DNA from: Clostridium sp. CF012
GTDB lineage: Bacteria > Bacillota > Clostridia > Clostridiales > Clostridiaceae
NCBI RefSeq assembly: GCF_018861755.1
Contig: NZ_JAHLEF010000021.1
Span: 16,241 to 80,240, forward strand
Direction: 5' to 3'
DNA length: 64,000 nucleotides
Of this stretch, positions 1 through 9,219 are shown piece after piece. The notes under the pieces were generated by a model that saw only the letters and a list, made by a program, of their open reading frames with translations, did no database searches and was not told the origin of the DNA. The stretch's first letter is position 1, and each line of letters starts with the position of its first letter. The position numbers were made by a program, and so were the translations under genes.

Positions 1-136
1 AACGTGACAGGTGGTAGGAAGCATATAATTGCCTTTCAATTTCTGCTTTTAATTCAGCTCTTTCAGGCGATCCCGGCATATAGCCTTTTATAGATTCGTT
101 TTGCGGAAGTTTAATTTGAAAATATGCGTTATTCAT
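1..136 (-). CDS. Probable 1-pyrroline-5-carboxylate dehydrogenase, N-terminal fragment
   Basis: Only the first 45 codons are inside the window; the gene runs off the left edge. My translation begins MNNAYFQIKLPQNESIKGY and continues with PGSPERAELKAEIE. That opening, with a short FxIxLPxNE strand followed by YxPGSxER and a charged helix, is how RocA/PruA-type glutamate-semialdehyde dehydrogenases start, which is the basis of the call. The enzyme would oxidise the proline and arginine breakdown product to glutamate. The start ATG is preceded by a weak GGGGG ribosome binding site. The catalytic domain is not visible, so the name rests on the N-terminus alone. Confidence 0.55.
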   Translation of the reverse strand, partial: MNNAYFQIKLPQNESIKGYMPGSPERAELKAEIERQLYASYHLSR

Positions 137-358
137 ATCTATAAATTCCCCCTAAATTTTTCTCTTAACTATAAAGTAATTGTTAATATTCTTAATTTTT
201 GTAATATTACAATTACTATTATAATACGTGAAAACGTTCTTGTATATATATATTATATGTTTATGAAATATATTTCATGATAGTGAAAATTATTGCATAT
301 AATAGTATACATTAATCCTTTAACTTTTTTAATAAAACTGAAAATAGGTCAGAGGATA
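137..358. other. Intergenic region with a 16-bp palindrome
   Basis: This very AT-rich spacer lies between the dehydrogenase start and the end of uppP. It contains a perfect 16-bp palindrome, ATGAAATATATTTCAT, at 263-278. Its place upstream of the dehydrogenase would suit a repressor operator, but I do not recognise the site and AT-rich palindromes arise easily by chance. No other gene or RNA is evident. Confidence 0.3.
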
Positions 359-1147
359 TTATTTAAATCTAATAAAATATGTAACTAAAACAAAAGCACC
401 TAAAACAAATCTATATATAGCAAATATTCCAAATCCCTTAGTTTTTAAATAATTCAGTAAAAACTTAATACTTAAAAATCCTACAATTGCTGCTGTTAAA
501 ACAGCTACAATAAATGGCGTTTTATCTATTGCAACATTTCCTATTTTTGTTGCATTATATAGTGCATCGCCAATTATTATGGGAGTTGAGAGTAAAAAAG
601 TGAACTTAGCTATAGCTTCTCTTTCTATTCCTAAATAACGACCTGCGGACATGGTAATACCTGATCGTGATACCCCTGGTATTATTGCAAACACTTGAGA
701 AATACCAACTATAAGACTTCTTTTAAGTCCAATATCTTCTAATTTAATTTTTTCCGCACTATTTTTATCAGCATAATATAATATTGCACCTAAAATAATA
801 AGTGTAACTCCAATAAGAGCAGGATTTCTAAAGACTACCATATATTTATCTAATAAAACTCCGAATAAACCACCTGGAATTGTAGCTAAAACCAATAGCC
901 AAAATAACATTCCATCCTTTGATTTCGGCTTCCGAATTCCAGCATTAATTAATTTAATCCAATCTTTCCAAAAGAACATAATTACGGCTGCCGCAGTTCC
1001 CAAATGTAATGCTACATCAAAAGCAACCCCTGGATCCTTCCATCCAAAAATCCATGGAATTAATACTAAATGAGCTGTGCTAGATATTGGGAGAAACTCA
1101 CCAATCCCCTGTACTATTCCGTAAATGATAGCTTGTAAAATATTCAT
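359..1147 (-). CDS. uppP: Undecaprenyl-diphosphatase UppP (BacA)
   Basis: This 262-residue polytopic membrane protein hydrolyses undecaprenyl diphosphate to the monophosphate, recycling the lipid carrier for peptidoglycan and other envelope polymers; family members also give bacitracin resistance. The two family signatures are present: GIVQGIGEFLPISSTAHL near residues 10-27, and PGVSRSGITMSAGRYLG near residue 158. About eight hydrophobic segments are visible and the length is normal for the family. The ATG start has a GAGGAG-type ribosome binding site. A DedA gene lies upstream on the same strand, so the two may be cotranscribed as an envelope pair. Confidence 0.95.
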   Translation of the reverse strand: MNILQAIIYGIVQGIGEFLPISSTAHLVLIPWIFGWKDPGVAFDVALHLGTAAAVIMFFWKDWIKLINAGIRKPKSKDGMLFWLLVLATIPGGLFGVLLDKYMVVFRNPALIGVTLIILGAILYYADKNSAEKIKLEDIGLKRSLIVGISQVFAIIPGVSRSGITMSAGRYLGIEREAIAKFTFLLSTPIIIGDALYNATKIGNVAIDKTPFIVAVLTAAIVGFLSIKFLLNYLKTKGFGIFAIYRFVLGAFVLVTYFIRFK

Positions 1148-1211
1148 ATAATTTCTCCTCTACTTTAAAATTTTATATATTTTTATAAAAAACAACTAAT
1201 TTTTCATGGAA

Positions 1212-1892
1212 CTATCTACTCTCTGTACTAAGAATATCATTCTTATTATCGTTACCTTTTTTCCTCTTTTCTTTTATAAACATTATAATTCCAGGTAGTA
1301 ATGAAATAATTATTATAGCTATTAAAACATAAGAAAAATGATTTTTTATAAACGATAGATTACCAAAGAAGTAACCCCCACCTAAGAATAAACTTACCCA
1401 TAATCCCCCACCAATCAAATTATAAGCTATAAATTTCGAGTAATTCATTTCGGAAATACCAGCTACAAAAGGTGCGAAGGTTCTAATTATAGGAATAAAT
1501 CTTGCTATCACTATTGTCATTGAACCATGTTTTTCATAGAACTTCTGAGCCTTTATTAAATATTCTTTGTTAATAAACCGCACTTCTTCCTTCGCGAGTA
1601 TCTTTTTCCCAATCCTTTTACCAATATAATAATTAGCAGTATCTCCAAGTACTGCAGCAAGATATACTACTACTAGAAGTGTAAATATATTCATTGATCC
1701 AATTGCTGCCAGGGTTCCCGCTGCAAATAACATTGAATCTCCTGGTAGCATTGGCATAACAACCAAACCTGTTTCAATGAAGATAATACTAAAAAGAATA
1801 GCATATGTTAATATGCCATACTGCTGTATTATTAAAGCTAAATATTTATCAATATGCATTAATCCATTTATTAATTTAATTAAAATATCCAT
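1212..1892 (-). CDS. DedA family membrane protein
   Basis: This protein of about 226 residues belongs to the DedA/VTT family of membrane proteins, several of which act as undecaprenyl-phosphate or phospholipid flippases. Visible family features are the ETGLVVMPMLPGDSMLFAAG segment near the N-terminus and the conserved region around ARFIPIIRTFAPFVAGI. Five or six hydrophobic segments are present and the C-terminus is a charged tail rich in Lys and Asn. I place the start at the ATG at 1892, behind an AAGGGG ribosome binding site; an in-frame start 14 codons upstream lacks one. Next to uppP, a role in lipid-carrier recycling is plausible but inferred. Confidence 0.85.
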   Translation of the reverse strand: MDILIKLINGLMHIDKYLALIIQQYGILTYAILFSIIFIETGLVVMPMLPGDSMLFAAGTLAAIGSMNIFTLLVVVYLAAVLGDTANYYIGKRIGKKILAKEEVRFINKEYLIKAQKFYEKHGSMTIVIARFIPIIRTFAPFVAGISEMNYSKFIAYNLIGGGLWVSLFLGGGYFFGNLSFIKNHFSYVLIAIIIISLLPGIIMFIKEKRKKGNDNKNDILSTESR

Positions 1893-2047
1893 AATTTTTC
1901 CCCTTTCGTTACAATTGATTCTGCAATCTTCCAATTTCTATATTGTATATATGAAAGATTAAAATTAGATTAAAAGGGTCTGAGATTTAGCTTAAGAATT
2001 ATTATATCAATAATAAAAAACACCTAAATAACAGATAAATCTGAAAT

Positions 2048-3421
2048 CTAGATGTTTAATATTATGGTTATCTTTGTTCCACTGTCTTCGTCACTTTCTA
2101 CATTTATAGTTCCCTTATGCATCTCTACAATCCATTTAGCAATCGATAATCCAAGCCCAGTACCACCTTTTTCTTTAGATCGAGATTTATCTACAATATA
2201 AAATCTTTCAAATATATTTTGGATTTCGCCTTTTGGTATTCCAACGCCACTATCACTAATCATAATTTTTACCGTTTTATTCACAATCTCTGAACTTATA
2301 TCAATTTTCCCTTGTTCTGGCGTGAACTTAATACTATTTTCAGTGAATATTCTGAGCATCTGCTTCATCATTTTATAATCTGCAAATATACTTACAGGAT
2401 CATTTCTGTGGCTTGATATAATATGATTAGAGTCTATAAGTACACTTTCACTTACCACTTCAGAAATGAGCTCATTTAGCCAAAATTCACTTCTCTCTAT
2501 TATTTGATTCCCACTATCACCCTTTGCAAGAATTAATAGTTTTTCAACTAAATTTTCCATATTACTACTTTCTAGCACAATAGCATGAATAGACTTTTCT
2601 AATGCTTCTTTATCATCTTTTCCCCATCTATCAAGTAGGTTTGCATAACCTTGGATAACTGCAATAGGAGTTCTAAGCTCATGGGATGCATCAGATACAA
2701 ATTGAATTTGCCTATCAAAAGCTCCCTGGAGCCTATCTATCATTTTATTAAAAGTATTCCCTAGTCTTTTAAGTTCATCATCGGGACCTGTGACCTCTAT
2801 TCTTTCCTTTAAATTATTAATGCTAATATTGTCAGCAGCCTTAGTTATATAGTCTATTGGCTCCAACATTTTTTTGCTTATACTATACCCAAGTAAAATT
2901 GAAGCAATAATCCCTATAAAATCTGCTATTGCCATAAGTGCAAATAGGATTTTCAGGAAGTCATATTCATTCTCCATATTCTTCACTATTTGAATATACG
3001 CTGGCCCATATTTCACATTTTCAATTTTTAAATTTTTAAATACCAAATGCTTATCATTCTCTTTAATTTTTTTAATTTTATCAAAAGGTTCTTTAATTTT
3101 AATACTATAATTAAATTCCCTTGATATATTTAGTACCTTCCCCTCTTCTTTTAGTATTCTTATGGATATATTTTCTTTAGATGGAACATCTGAAATTAAT
3201 TTTTTATCGGATAGTTCTACTTGTTCTGTCTTTGACATAGCCTTATTTAAAACCATTATTTTAACATCTTCAATTTGCTTATTTGCCTGACTATACAAGT
3301 AATATTTTATTCCGTATAAAACTGAGGCATTTAAAATCAGTAAAACTAATGAGAACATCACAGCATAAACTACAGTTAATTTCACAGATACTTTTGCACT
3401 TTTGATAATTTTAAAATCCAT
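2048..3421 (-). CDS. Sensor histidine kinase (OmpR-pair, HAMP type)
   Basis: This 457-residue membrane sensor kinase has two transmembrane helices (about 14-34 and 158-180) bracketing an extracytoplasmic sensor of about 120 residues. A HAMP linker, a HisKA domain with SDASHELRTPIAVIQG (phospho-acceptor His near 246) and a HATPase_c domain with an N box (ENSIKF) and GGTGLGLSIAKWIV follow. It lies two bases downstream of its response regulator, so the pair is translated from one message. The extracellular domain matches nothing I recognise, so the stimulus is unknown. Confidence 0.92.
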   Translation of the reverse strand: MDFKIIKSAKVSVKLTVVYAVMFSLVLLILNASVLYGIKYYLYSQANKQIEDVKIMVLNKAMSKTEQVELSDKKLISDVPSKENISIRILKEEGKVLNISREFNYSIKIKEPFDKIKKIKENDKHLVFKNLKIENVKYGPAYIQIVKNMENEYDFLKILFALMAIADFIGIIASILLGYSISKKMLEPIDYITKAADNISINNLKERIEVTGPDDELKRLGNTFNKMIDRLQGAFDRQIQFVSDASHELRTPIAVIQGYANLLDRWGKDDKEALEKSIHAIVLESSNMENLVEKLLILAKGDSGNQIIERSEFWLNELISEVVSESVLIDSNHIISSHRNDPVSIFADYKMMKQMLRIFTENSIKFTPEQGKIDISSEIVNKTVKIMISDSGVGIPKGEIQNIFERFYIVDKSRSKEKGGTGLGLSIAKWIVEMHKGTINVESDEDSGTKITIILNI

Positions 3422-3423
3422 AA

Positions 3424-4104
3424 CTATTCACCTTTAACAACATATCCAACACCTCTTATAGTAGTTATAAGTTTATCTTCAAATCCATCATCAATTTTAC
3501 TTCGCAAATACCTTATAAACACATCTACTACATTAGTATCACCTATGTAATCATAACCCCATACCTTCTCAATTAATTGCGATCTTGTGAGCACAACATC
3601 TTTATTTATCAGCAGCATCTCTAAAAGGTCATACTCCTTTTTTGTAAGTTCAATTTCCTTGCCATTCCGCTTAACATTATGAGCTCTATTATCCATGACA
3701 ATATCTTTTACTTTGATTTCATCCCTGTTATTGCTTATGGATTTATTCCTTTCATACACTCTAATTCTTGCTAATAGTTCCTCTATTGCAAAGGGTTTTG
3801 TAAGATAATCATTTGCACCTACATCAAGACCCAAGACCTTGTCTGATATATCACCTTTTGCCGTAAGCATAATTATAGGTACCATTGAGGATTGTCTTAT
3901 TCTTCTGCAAACCTCAATTCCATTAATTCCAGGTATCATAATATCAAGAAGTATTAAATCATATTGATTTTCCTCTGCGCTATTTAGACCTTCTCGTCCA
4001 TCGTAGGCCAAGTCAACATCATATCCTTCATGATTTAATTCCATTTCAACGAACATTGACATTAGTTTTTCATCTTCAACTAAAAGAATTCTAAAATCCT
4101 TCAA
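3424..4104 (-). CDS. OmpR/PhoB-family response regulator
   Basis: This 226-residue response regulator has an N-terminal receiver domain with the acidic pocket (VEDEK), the phospho-acceptor Asp in DLILLDIMIPG near residue 54 and the conserved Lys in TKPF near 104. A C-terminal winged helix of OmpR type follows, with KEYDLLEMLL and the TTIRGVGYVVK ending. It would be phosphorylated by the kinase encoded immediately downstream and control genes not identifiable here. The start is a TTG with an AAGGTGG ribosome binding site. A hairpin lies just upstream. Confidence 0.93.
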   Translation of the reverse strand: MKDFRILLVEDEKLMSMFVEMELNHEGYDVDLAYDGREGLNSAEENQYDLILLDIMIPGINGIEVCRRIRQSSMVPIIMLTAKGDISDKVLGLDVGANDYLTKPFAIEELLARIRVYERNKSISNNRDEIKVKDIVMDNRAHNVKRNGKEIELTKKEYDLLEMLLINKDVVLTRSQLIEKVWGYDYIGDTNVVDVFIRYLRSKIDDGFEDKLITTIRGVGYVVKGE

Positions 4105-4127
4105 ATTACCACCTTCTTTTTATAGTA

Positions 4128-4154
4128 AAATAGTGGGCTAATAACCCACTATTT
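4128..4154. other. Inverted repeat upstream of the response regulator
   Basis: A perfect 10-bp stem, AAATAGTGGG pairing with CCCACTATTT around a 7-nt loop, lies about 25 bp upstream of the response regulator start. It has no run of T after it on the minus strand, so it could be an attenuator stem or operator instead of an ordinary terminator. Confidence 0.45.
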
Positions 4155-4276
4155 AATAATATACTCTATTTTTATTACAATTAATAGTTTATTTATTTTT
4201 TTACTGAAACTACAGACAGTGTTGGCTTGTCTATATTTTATGTAATCAAAGGGATATACTAATAAACTTTTTATAT

Positions 4277-4317
4277 AAAAATAGAAGCTATTGCATCTAA
4301 GCACTAGCTTCTATTTT
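4277..4317 (-). terminator. Rho-independent terminator after the PLP enzyme gene
   Basis: On the minus strand, AAAATAGAAGCTA pairs with TAGCTTCTATTTT and is followed by TTTTTATAT. It starts immediately past the stop codon of the gene ending at 4323 and is well placed to end that transcript. Confidence 0.8.
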
Positions 4318-4322
4318 ATAGA

Positions 4323-5810
4323 TTACTTTGTCTTTATAAGACCAGTTCTTTCATTGAATTGTTCAATTAATTTATCTAGTTCTGGTCCCATCTGATGTAA
4401 CTTTCCCCAATAATTATCATAGTCATACCATTGTGCATTTAACTCATCCAAATCGTACTTTTGTTGTTCAATCCAAGTGTAGTACTTAAGGTTGTGAATG
4501 CGTTTTTTACTTTGGTATGTTAACTCTTCCATGCTGTCTGTTCTAACACCTAAAACACTTCTGTTATGGTCTATGGCAGCATCAACTTCTGAATAATCTC
4601 TGCCTCTTTGTGTTTGCATTTCTGCTAGTCTTGATCCATACATTTCTGCAGAATCTGTAAGAACAGTCATCACCATATCATTTTCCGTTAACTCATAGTA
4701 TTTAGCAAATTTAATACAGGTTAGGATATTTGCGGCACCAGATATACCAACATATGAAAGTTTAGAAATTAGCTCGTCAGAAATACCTTGCTCTTTTAAA
4801 TATGCTTTTCCAGCTGGTTCATTAAATAATTTAAACATAGCCAATGCATCATTATCGTCAATAGCAACAACCATATCTGTATTGCGAACATTATGAATCC
4901 AAGGAATATGTTTATCACCAATACCCTCAATTCTATGATCTCCAAAGCCATTATTTAATAGCGTTGGACATTGAAGCGCTTCACCAACTGCAATTTTAGC
5001 ATTTGGGTATTGATCTTTCATAAAGTCTCCACTTCCAAGTGTACCTGCGGAACCTGAAGTTAAGCATACACCAGCAAGTCTTCCATTTTCACCAGCTTCA
5101 GCTTTAACAATGTCGTTCATAGCATTGCCCGTTACTTCATAATGCCATAAATGATTGCCAAGTTCACCAAATTGGTTAAATATAACAACGTTATCTCTAG
5201 TATTTCTAAGTTCCCATGTTTTATCATAAATTTCTTTTACATTACTTTCACAACCAGGAGTTGCAATAACTTCTCCAGCTACTTTTGAAAGCCAGTCAAA
5301 ACGTTCTTTACTCATATTTTCAGGTAATATAGCAACAGCTTTACATCCAAGTAACGCTGAGTTGTATGCTCCACCACGGCAGTAATTGCCTGTTGATGGC
5401 CAAACTGCTTCATGAAAAGTAGGGTCAAATTGTCCAGTAACTAAACGTGGAACTAGGCAAGCAAAACTTGCTCCAACCTTATGACATCCAACTGGAAAAT
5501 ACTTTCCAACCATTGCAAAAATTCTTGCTTTAACGCCTGATATTTCTGAAGGGATTTCTATATAGTTTGGCAAATCATTGTATAATCCGCCCTCTTTTAC
5601 AGGTTGATTTTTCCAAGAAATTCTGAACAAATTAACAGGATCAATATCCCATAAACCAGTAGTCTTCAATTTTTCTTTGATCTCTGCAGGTATCTTACTA
5701 GGGTCTTTCATCTGAGCAAAAGTTGGTATAACAACATTTCTCTCTTTAGCACTCTCTACGGTTTTTTTAAGTTGCTCCTCATTGATAGTTAAATCTATTA
5801 AGTTTTTCAC
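4323..5810 (-). CDS. Fold-type-II PLP-dependent enzyme, substrate unknown
   Basis: This protein of about 495 residues belongs to the tryptophan-synthase-beta/cysteine-synthase superfamily. The likely Schiff-base lysine is in GCHKVGASF (about residue 111), a Gly-rich phosphate-binding loop is in TSGSAGTLGSG, and EGIGDKHIPW resembles the GIG motif of cysteine synthases. The protein is longer than CysK, with an N-terminal extension of roughly 60 residues. I chose the GTG at 5810 because AGAGGAGGGG lies 5 bases upstream; the longer frame from 5855 has no ribosome binding site. A sigma-54 promoter and enhancer sites precede it, and the upstream gene encodes the matching activator, so it is probably an inducible amino-acid lyase. 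Its exact reaction cannot be read from the sequence. Confidence 0.75.
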   Translation of the reverse strand: MKNLIDLTINEEQLKKTVESAKERNVVIPTFAQMKDPSKIPAEIKEKLKTTGLWDIDPVNLFRISWKNQPVKEGGLYNDLPNYIEIPSEISGVKARIFAMVGKYFPVGCHKVGASFACLVPRLVTGQFDPTFHEAVWPSTGNYCRGGAYNSALLGCKAVAILPENMSKERFDWLSKVAGEVIATPGCESNVKEIYDKTWELRNTRDNVVIFNQFGELGNHLWHYEVTGNAMNDIVKAEAGENGRLAGVCLTSGSAGTLGSGDFMKDQYPNAKIAVGEALQCPTLLNNGFGDHRIEGIGDKHIPWIHNVRNTDMVVAIDDNDALAMFKLFNEPAGKAYLKEQGISDELISKLSYVGISGAANILTCIKFAKYYELTENDMVMTVLTDSAEMYGSRLAEMQTQRGRDYSEVDAAIDHNRSVLGVRTDSMEELTYQSKKRIHNLKYYTWIEQQKYDLDELNAQWYDYDNYWGKLHQMGPELDKLIEQFNERTGLIKTK

Positions 5811-5898
5811 TTTAACCCCTCCTCTGTGTATATTGTTTTTATTTGTTATCTTCAAAATATTTTATAATCAAATTGTTTTAAACTATAATTCTATATTA

Positions 5899-5914
5899 GC
5901 AATAATTGTGCCAA
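5899..5914 (-). promoter_or_regulatory. Sigma-54 (-24/-12) promoter
   Basis: On the minus strand the sequence reads TTGGCACAATTATTGC: TGGCAC, five bases, then TTGC, matching the sigma-54 consensus in every invariant position. It lies about 90 bp upstream of the PLP enzyme's GTG start and downstream of three palindromes at the end of the activator gene. Confidence 0.85.
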
Positions 5915-5984
5915 ATTCATTACTGTACTACATAGCCACTGCCAATGATTAGACTACCTATTTTGCTAAAAACTTACATAGTTT

Positions 5985-6083
5985 TTATCATATTGATAAA
6001 AATTATCATTTTGATAAACCAAAACTTTTCTGAATTTTCAATCATTCAAAGTGTAAATAAAATACAAATTATCATTTTGATAA
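5985..6083. promoter_or_regulatory. Three palindromic enhancer sites (UAS)
   Basis: The 15-bp palindrome TTATCA-WWT-TGATAA occurs at 5985-5999, 6003-6017 and 6069-6083. The first two are 18 bp apart; the third overlaps the 3' end of the activator gene. They lie about 70-185 bp upstream of the -24/-12 promoter, the usual range for enhancer-binding proteins acting by looping. They are the probable binding sites of the activator encoded at 6072-7829. Confidence 0.75.
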
Positions 6084-7829
6084 TTTGTATTCTTCAATTT
6101 TTCTATACAATGTTGCTATTCCTATTCCAAGTTTCATAGCTGCATTTTTTTTTCCTTCAGTACTTTCACCATATTTCTCCAGTGCATTTTTTATTGCGTT
6201 CTTTTCAAGATATTTTAACGTATATATTTCATCTTCGTTATTAAAAATATTAGTTTTATTATGAAAAATACTTTTAGGTAAAATCTCTTTTGTTATTATC
6301 CCATCAGTACCCATCATGTTAATAATATATTCAACAGTATTCTCTAGTTCTCGTACATTACCTGGCCATTCATAGTTATAAAATATTTGCCATATGTCAT
6401 CCCCTAATTTTATATCCAAGAAATTTTTATTAAATAAATTGCAATATTTCTGGAGGAAAGTTTCTATAAGTATTTTTATATCTGCCTTTCTTTCTCTTAG
6501 AGGCGGTATTTCAAGAGGGATTACATTTAATCTATAGTATAAGTCCTCTCTAAATTTGTTTTCTTTTATGGCTTTTACTAAATCTTTATTTGTTGCTGCA
6601 ATCACCCTAACATCAATATCTATAATTTTATTTGAGCCTATTCGCACTATGGTTCTTTCTTGAAGCACCCTAAGTAGTTTAGTCTGGAGGTAAAGAGGCA
6701 TATCTCCTATCTCATCTAATAATATAGTACCTTTATTTGCAAATTCAAATTTGCCCATTTTCCCCATAGGATCTGCCCCTGTAAAAGCGCCTTTTGCATA
6801 TCCAAAAAGTTCGCTTTCGAGTAGCATGTCTGGTATCGCCCCACAATTTATAGCAATGAAAGATTTCTCCTTTCTGTTACTTTCATCATGTATAGCTCTT
6901 GCAAACAACTCTTTTCCGGTACCACTTTCTCCAGTTATAAGTACTGTAGATGATGATATCGCAATTTTCTTAACATTTTGCTTTAATTTTAGAATTTGTT
7001 CTGATCTACCAAAAATGTCCTTACTTTTTATTACCTTATTAAAAGCAGCAAAATTTGATAACTTCTCTTTGAATTTTTTTGCATCTTGAAAGAAAAACAT
7101 CCTATCATATTGAGCTTCATTAAATTTTATAGAATGCACACTTCCAATAACAAAAAAAACCTCTTTATCTACCATTAGCTCATATTCTTGAAGGTCAAAA
7201 ACATTATCACCGCTTACTTTAATTTGCACTTTATGATTTGTAAAATTTCCTGATAAATTTAATTCTTTTAAACCGTTTTCATTAATCTGAGTAATACAAT
7301 TATCTTTGTTTATTATAATTACACCTTGCTCAGTTTTATCAACCACAAAATTCAGTAGTTGAAGCAAGGTCTGTGATTTCATTTTTTCTCTTTTTTCATA
7401 GGCGGTACTGCTTATAAACTCAGAAATCTGCTGCAGAAAAGCCATATACACATCAAAGTTCGCCATTAGATGTTTTTTTTGATCGTTGTTAATGCATATT
7501 AGCCCGATCACGCCAATAGTCTCCTCATTTAATTTTATAGGTGTACTCATTTCAAATTCTTCACCACAAAAATCTCTTTTAGGACAAGGTATGCAAAGTT
7601 TATCTTTTCCTGGATCATATATAATCTGGGACTCTCCAGATTTTATAACTTTTTTATAAACGTATCCCTCTTTTGATATATCAACATCTATTTTTTCATT
7701 ATAAATGCCTGTTCCTGCTATTCTAATTAAATTATCATCTACTATTTCAACTTCTACCTGAAGAATCTGGGATATAATATTTGCATATTTAATTACTGCT
7801 TCTTGTATGTTCTTCAATATGGAGTTCAA
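6072..7829 (-). CDS. Sigma-54-dependent transcriptional activator
   Basis: This 585-residue enhancer-binding protein has an N-terminal sensory region. A GAF-like segment contains the cysteine cluster CIPCPKRDFC, and a PAS-like segment contains GVIIINKDNCITQINENG. The AAA+ domain carries Walker A GESGTGKE, the sigma-54 contact loop GAFTGAD and Walker B GTILLDEIGDMP. A Fis-type helix-turn-helix closes the C-terminus (AAMKLGIGIATLYRKIEEY). The TTG start has a GGGGG ribosome binding site 10 bases upstream. It almost certainly drives the downstream PLP enzyme gene. The clustered cysteines of the sensor could bind a metal or Fe-S cluster, which is inference. Confidence 0.93.
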   Translation of the reverse strand: MNSILKNIQEAVIKYANIISQILQVEVEIVDDNLIRIAGTGIYNEKIDVDISKEGYVYKKVIKSGESQIIYDPGKDKLCIPCPKRDFCGEEFEMSTPIKLNEETIGVIGLICINNDQKKHLMANFDVYMAFLQQISEFISSTAYEKREKMKSQTLLQLLNFVVDKTEQGVIIINKDNCITQINENGLKELNLSGNFTNHKVQIKVSGDNVFDLQEYELMVDKEVFFVIGSVHSIKFNEAQYDRMFFFQDAKKFKEKLSNFAAFNKVIKSKDIFGRSEQILKLKQNVKKIAISSSTVLITGESGTGKELFARAIHDESNRKEKSFIAINCGAIPDMLLESELFGYAKGAFTGADPMGKMGKFEFANKGTILLDEIGDMPLYLQTKLLRVLQERTIVRIGSNKIIDIDVRVIAATNKDLVKAIKENKFREDLYYRLNVIPLEIPPLRERKADIKILIETFLQKYCNLFNKNFLDIKLGDDIWQIFYNYEWPGNVRELENTVEYIINMMGTDGIITKEILPKSIFHNKTNIFNNEDEIYTLKYLEKNAIKNALEKYGESTEGKKNAAMKLGIGIATLYRKIEEYKLSK

Positions 7830-7996
7830 TACTTTTATTCCCCCTTCTAAAACAATGAATTAACTTAATATAATGATAATTCAAACTAATCTAATGCTAA
7901 TTTTAAGCTTTTTGTATATTTAAGTAAAGAAAATAAAAAAAATCTATATCTTTAATTTTACTAGGTAAATTAAAAAATAAGCTTTTTCATAAAAAA

Positions 7997-8030
7997 AACT
8001 GCTGAAATATATTTAAATATTTCAGCAGTT
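7997..8030. terminator. Bidirectional-type terminator after gpmA
   Basis: A 14-bp perfect stem, AACTGCTGAAATAT with ATATTTCAGCAGTT, has a 6-nt loop and is flanked by A8 and T5. Read on the minus strand it ends in a long T run, so it terminates gpmA. Confidence 0.85.
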
Positions 8031-8057
8031 TTTCGTTGTTATCCTTCACTAATTGTC

Positions 8058-8795
8058 TTATTCTTTAAATGTTTTTGGGATTGCCTCTTGTGGCATTTTA
8101 CCATCTCGCTCCAAATAATAGTGCCTAATAGGCTTCAAATTATCATCTAATTCATATACGAGTGGAATTCCTGTAGGTATGTTGAGGCTTACTATATTAT
8201 CACTAGATATATTATCCAAATATTTCACTAAAGCTCTTAAAGTATTTCCATGTGCAGAAATTATAATCTTCTTGCCCTCTTTAATTTTGGGTGCAATTTC
8301 CTGAAACCATTCTTCCATTACCCTTTTTATAGTATCCTCTAAATTTTCAGTCGTAGGAATTTGGTCTTCTCTTAATTCACTATATTTTAACTCCTTACCT
8401 GGATATCTGTCATCAGTTTTCAAAAGTTCTGGTGGTCTTACATCCACATACCTTCTCCATTTATGAACTTGCTCATCGCCATATTTTTCTGCAGTTTCCG
8501 CCTTGTTTAAACCTTGCAAAGCGCCATAATGTCTTTCATTGAGCTTCCATGACTTATATACAGGAATCCACATTAAATCCATCTCATGCAGTGCAATCCA
8601 TAGAGTTCTAATTGCCCTTTTTAATACAGAAGTATATGCTATGTCAAAGGTATAGCCATTTTGTTTAAGTATTTCGCCTGCTTTCCTTGCTTCAATTAAA
8701 CCATTCTCTGATAAATCTACATCTGTCCAACCGGTAAATCTATTTTCTTTATTCCAAAGGCTTTCGCCATGTCTTATTAATACTAACTTAATCAA
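8058..8795 (-). CDS. gpmA: 2,3-bisphosphoglycerate-dependent phosphoglycerate mutase
   Basis: This glycolytic enzyme interconverts 3- and 2-phosphoglycerate through a phosphohistidine. The catalytic [10 protein letters not shown] motif is at the N-terminus, [11 protein letters not shown] follows, [18 protein letters not shown] is intact, and the second catalytic His lies in [15 protein letters not shown]. The 245-residue length is typical. I take the TTG at 8795 as the start: it leaves 8 bases after GGAG and gives the usual family N-terminus [10 protein letters not shown], whereas the GTG at 8804 overlaps the ribosome binding site. The gene appears monocistronic. Confidence 0.96.
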   Translation of the reverse strand: MIKLVLIRHGESLWNKENRFTGWTDVDLSENGLIEARKAGEILKQNGYTFDIAYTSVLKRAIRTLWIALHEMDLMWIPVYKSWKLNERHYGALQGLNKAETAEKYGDEQVHKWRRYVDVRPPELLKTDDRYPGKELKYSELREDQIPTTENLEDTIKRVMEEWFQEIAPKIKEGKKIIISAHGNTLRALVKYLDNISSDNIVSLNIPTGIPLVYELDDNLKPIRHYYLERDGKMPQEAIPKTFKE

Positions 8796-9149
8796 TTTAA
8801 TCACTCCTTTTATAATTTAAATATTACTATTATATATTTTTAGGTTATTATACTACATTTTCATAAAATTAAAGTGTCTAATTATAATATACTCCAAATC
8901 ATTATACATATCCATTAAAGCTAAAAACTTCTCTAAAGAAACCCTATTAATATTATTAAATAATTTTATTTACCTTTCAATTATAAGATTGTCTTATTAG
9001 TATAATGAGCTTTTAAAGATATTATAGTAAAGACTCTCTATTAGGGCTTAAGCTAATAAAATATAAAACAAAGGAATTAAGACTTGAATCTTAATGTTAT
9101 TACAAATAATATCATAAAATTAAATATTTACCTTTATAATGCCTTGCAA

Positions 9150-9178
9150 TTGCTATTTTTATGTTAAAGTTGTACAAT
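9150..9178 (+). promoter_or_regulatory. Likely sigma-A promoter for the secondary alcohol dehydrogenase
   Basis: TTGCTA at 9150-9155 and TACAAT at 9173-9178 are separated by 17 bp, about 40 bp upstream of the alcohol dehydrogenase start. The remainder of the 8796-9219 spacer, roughly 350 bp, is AT-rich and holds no gene, RNA or repeat that I can identify. Confidence 0.45.
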
Positions 9179-9219
9179 AGTGGTATTAATAAACAATTAT
9201 TGAAAGAAGGGATTATATT

